This document shows positions 5,842 to 8,903 of a stretch of DNA of 8,903 bases, piece after piece. The notes beneath the pieces are model-generated. The model made no database searches, was not told the DNA's origin, and was given only the letters and a program-made list of their open reading frames with translations. Within the stretch, counting starts at the first letter, position 1; the number at the start of each line of letters is the position of its first letter. Made by a program: the position numbers and the translations under genes. Source of the DNA: Planctomycetaceae bacterium (GTDB lineage: Bacteria; Planctomycetota; Planctomycetia; Isosphaerales; Isosphaeraceae); NCBI GenBank assembly GCA_019232645.1, contig JAFANO010000705.1, forward strand, positions 1-8,903, written 5' to 3'.

Positions 5842-6594
5842 TCATCGTTTTCGAGTCCAGGCGGGATTGCGATAGACTTCCTCCGCCCGCCTCCGGGCAT
5901 GCTCGCGGATCTCGGGCGCGACGTCACGGGGCTCGGGCAGCAGGCCCAATGACCCGGGGATCTGCCGGTGGATGAGAGAGGCCCAGGTGTGCACATCCGA
6001 GGGGATGCGAGCCAGGTCGCTGGCGCCGGGCAGCTCCGGGGTGAGGTCTGAGCGCTTCAACAGCAACGAACCGTGCTGGAGCACAGCGCCCGAGCTCCGT
6101 CGCTGGGCGCTGCCGACGATCTTGACGCCGTCGACGATAATATCCTCTGGATCTTGATCCGTAAAGCATAAAAATGGATGAATTCTAGAGCCGCTCTCCG
6201 GGAACCCTCCGCGCGGGCGGGCCGCGACGCCGTGAGCGCGCAGCAGCTCGGCGAGGGCGGCGTGGACGGCCTGATAAAGTGCGGCGCCGCGACGGGCCAG
6301 AGGATGTTCGCGGGGGACCACCAGCGCGTAGGTCACCTCGTGATGGTGCAGGATCGCCCCGCCGCCGGTCGGCCGACGGACCAGCGGGACGCCCCGCCAG
6401 CGCGGGTCGGTTTCGGCGCCGGACACCGCCTGGAAGTAGCCCAGGCTGAGCGTCGGGGCCGACCACTGGTAGGTCCGGAGCATCGCCGCGCGCGGGTCGT
6501 CGGCCACCGCGTCGAGCAGCGCCTCGTCGAGGGCCATGTTACCCGGCCCGTCGGCCGATTCGTGGGGCAGGATCTGGCAAGGGATATTCATCAT
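5842..6594 (-). CDS. lipM: Octanoyltransferase, LipM/LplA family
   Basis: The 250-residue protein belongs to the biotin/lipoate ligase fold family. RRPTGGGAILHHHEVTYA (73-90) is the ligand-binding loop. VDGVKIVGSAQRR (154-166) holds the conserved Lys158, and VLQHGSLLL (171-179) follows. Before the lysine motif is PFLCF with Cys143, aligning with the acyl-accepting cysteine of Bacillus LipM (VCF...GRKVAGSAQTR). The protein is therefore more likely an octanoyl-ACP:protein octanoyltransferase than an ATP-dependent lipoate ligase. It would prepare GcvH and other lipoyl domains for LipA. It is the last gene of a glycine-cleavage operon, fitting GcvH lipoylation. Two ATG codons stand in tandem at the start (6594 and 6591); either may be used. 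Codons 136-152 are strikingly AT-ending (see findings). An LplA-type ligase remains possible, as annotation pipelines often call this family that. Confidence 0.85.
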   Translation of the reverse strand: MMNIPCQILPHESADGPGNMALDEALLDAVADDPRAAMLRTYQWSAPTLSLGYFQAVSGAETDPRWRGVPLVRRPTGGGAILHHHEVTYALVVPREHPLARRGAALYQAVHAALAELLRAHGVAARPRGGFPESGSRIHPFLCFTDQDPEDIIVDGVKIVGSAQRRSSGAVLQHGSLLLKRSDLTPELPGASDLARIPSDVHTWASLIHRQIPGSLGLLPEPRDVAPEIREHARRRAEEVYRNPAWTRKR

Positions 6595-6597
6595 CGC

Positions 6598-6804
6598 TCA
6601 CGGCCGATCGGCGGCGACGTCGAACTGGTCGAAGGCTCGCGCCACCGGCGGGATCAGCGCCTGCGCGGAGCCCGTTACGGTGATCCAGGCCGCCGCCGGC
6701 GCGGCCGTCCAGCTCCGGCCGGAATGTGAAGCGGCCGGCGTTGTCATGGCCCCGACCGCCGCGGTGCCGATGAGCCCTCGCCATGGATCCCGCTCCGTAC
6801 CCAT
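6598..6804 (-). CDS. Possible small protein between gcvPB and lipM
   Basis: A 68-codon frame fills the 235-base space between gcvPB and the octanoyltransferase gene. It starts with an ATG 25 bases after the gcvPB stop and ends three bases before the lipM ATG, a spacing typical of coupled genes. About 57 of 68 codons end in G or C, as in real genes nearby. The protein is Ala/Gly/Pro-rich with a mildly hydrophobic stretch (LIGTAAVGAM) and ends QFDVAADRP. I recognise no family. No good ribosome site precedes the ATG, and GC-rich spacers can be open by chance, so this call is tentative. Confidence 0.35.
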   Translation of the reverse strand: MGTERDPWRGLIGTAAVGAMTTPAASHSGRSWTAAPAAAWITVTGSAQALIPPVARAFDQFDVAADRP

Positions 6805-6829
6805 CGTCGCGCCGTCGCACCGGGGTCGC

Positions 6830-8299
6830 TCAACGATTTTCCGGGGTGCCGTTCCACTTGAGGACCGGGGTCTTGGCGGCCTTGACCTCGTCGGGGCGGC
6901 TGATCGGTGTGGAGTGCGGGGCGTCATGCAGGGCCGCCGGATCCTCCTCGGCGATGGCACGGAGGACCTTGGCGAAGGTCTCGAGCGTCTCGCGGCCCTC
7001 GGTCTCGGTCGGCTCGATCATCAGCGCCTCGGGCACGATCAAGGGGAAATAGACCGTGGGGGCGTGGATGTTATGGTCGATCAGCCGCTTGCCGATGTCC
7101 ATGGCGCGGATGCCCCGATCGCGGGACAGCGACCGCGCCGAGGCCACGAATTCGTGCATGCACCGCTCGCCGAACGGCACGGGGCAGACGTCGCGGACCA
7201 GCGTCATCAGGTAGTTGGCGTTCAGGACCGCGTGCTGGGCGACGGCCTTGAGTCCGTCGGGGCCCTGGCTCCGGATGTAGCAGTAGGCGCGAAAGAGCAC
7301 GCCGGTATTACCGAAGAAGGAGCGGACGCGGCCGATCGACCGGGGCCGGTCGTAATCGAGGCGATAGGTGCCGTCGTCATCGCGGGCGACGAGTGGGGCG
7401 GGCAGGTAGGGGGCCAGCGCCTGGCGGACCGCGATCGGCCCGGCGCCCGGGCCGCCGCCGCCGTGGGGGCCGGAGAAGGTCTTGTGGGGGTTGTAGTGCA
7501 TCAGGTCGGCCCCCATGTCGCCCGGCCGCACGGCGCCGAGGATCGCGTTCATGTTGGCCCCGTCGAGGTAGAGCAGCGCCCCGCGGTCGTGGAGCCGGCG
7601 GGCGATCTCGCCGACCTGCGGATCGAACAGCCCGACCGTGTTGGGGTTGGTGATCATGAACGCGGCGACCTTGTCGTCGAGCTTGGCCTTGAAGTCGGCG
7701 AGGTCGACCAGCCCGCGCGCGTCGCTCTTGATCGTGACGGCTTCGAACCCGGCCAGGTGCGCCGAGGCCGGGTTGGTGCCGTGGGCGCTGTCGGGGATCA
7801 GGACCTTGGTCCTCGACTCGCGCCGGTCGCGGAAGTACGCCCCGGCGACCAGCAGCGCCGTCAGCTCGCCCTGTGCCCCCGCCGCCGGCTGAAGGCTGAC
7901 GGCGTCCAGCCCGGCGATCTCGGCCAGAAATTCTTGAAGCTCGTGGAGCAGCGCCAGCAATCCCTGGAGCGTCCCTTCGTCCTGATACGGATGCTGCGCC
8001 GTCAGGCCCGGCAGCGCGGCGAGCCGCTCGTTCCGCTTCGGGTTGTACTTCATCGTGCACGACCCGAGCGGATAGAAGTTCGCGTCGATCGACATGTTTG
8101 ACGTCGAGAGGTTCGTGTAGTGCCGGACGACGTCGAGCTCGCTCAGCTCGGGCAGCGGCGGCGGCGACGGGGCCAGTTGCTTGGCCGGGATCATCGCCTC
8201 CAGCGGCCGGGCGGGCACATCCGAGCCGGGGAAGATGGCCGTGGCACGACCGGGTCGGCTGGACTCGAAGAGCAAGGACGGCGTGTCGAGCTTATACAT
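6830..8299 (-). CDS. gcvPB: Glycine dehydrogenase (decarboxylating) subunit 2
   Basis: GcvPB is the PLP-binding half of the split P-protein. With GcvPA it decarboxylates glycine and transfers the aminomethyl group to the lipoyl arm of GcvH. The 489-residue length is normal for subunit 2. The N-terminal part has NFYPLGSCTMKYNPK (74-88), followed by LQPAAGAQGELT (136-147) and DSAHGTNPASAHLAGF (170-185). LDGANMNA (245-252) precedes the PLP lysine, Lys273, in NPHKTFSGPHGGGGPGAG (270-287). GNTGVLFRAY and the C-terminal PTETEGRETLE are also family landmarks. The ATG at 8299 is preceded by AAAGGGG four bases upstream. In the operon gcvPA and a small gene lie upstream and the octanoyltransferase lies downstream. 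No key residue is missing. Confidence 0.97.
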   Translation of the reverse strand: MYKLDTPSLLFESSRPGRATAIFPGSDVPARPLEAMIPAKQLAPSPPPLPELSELDVVRHYTNLSTSNMSIDANFYPLGSCTMKYNPKRNERLAALPGLTAQHPYQDEGTLQGLLALLHELQEFLAEIAGLDAVSLQPAAGAQGELTALLVAGAYFRDRRESRTKVLIPDSAHGTNPASAHLAGFEAVTIKSDARGLVDLADFKAKLDDKVAAFMITNPNTVGLFDPQVGEIARRLHDRGALLYLDGANMNAILGAVRPGDMGADLMHYNPHKTFSGPHGGGGPGAGPIAVRQALAPYLPAPLVARDDDGTYRLDYDRPRSIGRVRSFFGNTGVLFRAYCYIRSQGPDGLKAVAQHAVLNANYLMTLVRDVCPVPFGERCMHEFVASARSLSRDRGIRAMDIGKRLIDHNIHAPTVYFPLIVPEALMIEPTETEGRETLETFAKVLRAIAEEDPAALHDAPHSTPISRPDEVKAAKTPVLKWNGTPENR

Positions 8300-8303
8300 C
8301 GAA

Positions 8304-8310
8304 CCCCTTT
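8304..8310 (-). promoter_or_regulatory. gcvPB ribosome binding site
   Basis: Read on the minus strand, AAAGGGG ends four bases before the gcvPB ATG and supports the start MYKLDTPSLLFE. The 71-base spacer to the upstream small gene contains no other clear signal. Confidence 0.5.
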
Positions 8311-8370
8311 CATCATTGAGGAAGTCACGGCCGATATAACATCAGCTGGACTGGCGTACGGATCCCGGCC

Positions 8371-8598
8371 TCAACACCCATTCCGCCGCTTCGGATCGTC
8401 TTCAGATTCATCCTCATCGGGGATGGCGATCACTTCCGGCGGGACGAGGACGACCTTTCCATCACGCATCGTCGCCGCCGGGAAACCCGCACGCTGGTGC
8501 GCCCTCGGGGCCTCGAAGATGGCCTCTCCCATCGCCCGACGGATCGCTTCAGCCGAGAAGATCCCATCCACCAGGGTGCCTCGTCCCTCGCTCGACAT
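8371..8598 (-). CDS. Small unknown protein between gcvPA and gcvPB
   Basis: This 75-residue protein has a strong AGGAGG ribosome site (8612-8607) eight bases before its ATG, so it is very probably translated. The first half looks helical (FSAEAIRRAMGEAIFEAPRAHQRAG). It is followed by a short beta-like segment (ATMRDGKVVLVPPEVIAI) and a charged acidic tail (DEDESEDDPKRR). No membrane segment, signal peptide or metal-binding motif is seen. The core resembles, from memory only, short uncharacterised planctomycete proteins with an RDGKVV-VPPE segment. It begins 32 bases after the gcvPA stop and ends 71 bases before gcvPB, on the same strand, so it is embedded in the glycine-cleavage operon. No function can be assigned; a protein that helps pair the two P-protein subunits is one speculative option. 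Confidence 0.72.
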   Translation of the reverse strand: MSSEGRGTLVDGIFSAEAIRRAMGEAIFEAPRAHQRAGFPAATMRDGKVVLVPPEVIAIPDEDESEDDPKRRNGC

Positions 8599-8606
8599 GC
8601 TCCATC

Positions 8607-8612
8607 CCTCCT
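8607..8612 (-). promoter_or_regulatory. Ribosome binding site of the 75-residue gene
   Basis: The minus strand reads AGGAGG, a perfect Shine-Dalgarno core, eight bases before the ATG at 8598. It is the best ribosome site in the window and is the main reason for calling the small gene real. It also selects this frame over an overlapping one starting at 8627. Confidence 0.7.
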
Positions 8613-8630
8613 CGCTGGAGGCACCATCCT

Positions 8631-8903
8631 TCAGGCCGGTACGGTTTCAAGGGCCTGGGCATAGGCCCGGGCCAGCCCATCGATCTCGGCCCTGGTCCGC
8701 TTCTCGGTCACGGCGACGAGGATGCCGTCGGCCAGTTGGGGATACCAGCGGCCCAGCGCGATGCCGCCGTGGTAGCCGAGGCGACCGACTTCGGCCAGGA
8801 CACGGGCCGGAGCCTTCTGCGACCGGATCACGAACTCCTTGAAGAACGGCCCGTCGAAGGCGAGCGAGAGGCCGGGGACCCGGGCCAGTTGTTCGGCCGC
8901 GTA
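8631..8903 (-). CDS. gcvPA: Glycine dehydrogenase (decarboxylating) subunit 1, C-terminal part
   Basis: Only the last 90 codons are in the window; the gene enters from the right edge in frame, reading YAAEQLARVPG. The tail matches the GcvPA C-terminus: FFKEFVIRS, then a valine/leucine-rich helix, GYHGGIALGRWYPQLADGILVAVTEKRTRAEIDGL as separate family landmarks (the G-GRYYP-L-D-LLVAVTEK-TR-EID pattern). It then ends normally with TGA. GcvPA forms the heterotetrameric P-protein with GcvPB. The gene stops 32 bases before the 75-residue gene, so it is co-transcribed with it and gcvPB. The PLP-distal N-terminal domain is outside the window and cannot be checked. Confidence 0.92.
   Translation of the reverse strand, partial: YAAEQLARVPGLSLAFDGPFFKEFVIRSQKAPARVLAEVGRLGYHGGIALGRWYPQLADGILVAVTEKRTRAEIDGLARAYAQALETVPA

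Noticed and set aside
6536..8101. 521-residue plus-strand frame opposite gcvPB
   Set aside because: It is the antisense shadow of gcvPB, rich in Arg/Gly/Val/Asp repeats with no domain.

Overview
The window is chromosomal DNA of a high-GC bacterium. It carries a split glycine dehydrogenase (separate GcvPA and GcvPB), a BirA/LplA-fold octanoyltransferase beside it, an FHA protein next to a MoxR ATPase, and strongly G/C-ending codons. Together these look most like a planctomycete of the Isosphaeraceae type. That placement is inferred from gene style, not from a marker gene. No mobile element, CRISPR array, rRNA or tRNA was seen.

Layout, left to right. Bases 1-736 hold no gene I can defend; they include a striking AT tract (191-225) and a possible promoter. 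A plus-strand run follows: a thioredoxin-like [2Fe-2S] ferredoxin (737-1102), panC (1110-1967), panD (1973-2353) and, after 130 bases, lgt (2484-3407). PanD makes beta-alanine from aspartate and PanC joins it to pantoate, so the panCD pair covers the last steps of vitamin B5 (CoA precursor) synthesis. Lgt performs the first step of lipoprotein maturation. The convergent gap 3408-3592 contains two copies of a palindromic AT-rich repeat. Everything to the right is on the minus strand: a MoxR-type AAA ATPase (3593-4609), an FHA-domain protein (4699-5505), a 336-base gap with a possible promoter for that pair, and then a glycine-cleavage/lipoylation group.

The glycine-cleavage group, in its direction of transcription (right to left), is gcvPA (3' end only, cut by the window edge), a 75-residue unknown protein, gcvPB, a possible 68-residue unknown protein and a LipM-like octanoyltransferase. 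The P-protein (GcvPA plus GcvPB) decarboxylates glycine and loads the aminomethyl group on lipoylated GcvH. An octanoyltransferase in the same operon would supply the lipoyl precursor for GcvH, so the operon makes metabolic sense. gcvT and gcvH are probably beyond the right edge.

Most genes are ordinary housekeeping genes. The points deserving a second look are the palindromic repeat pair with a compensatory base change, a sharp island of AT-ending codons lying exactly over the catalytic cysteine of the LipM-like gene, the two small unknown genes inside the glycine-cleavage operon, the ferredoxin tightly coupled to panCD, and the four-cysteine cluster at the Lgt active site. I did not find convincing evidence of a new multi-gene system.
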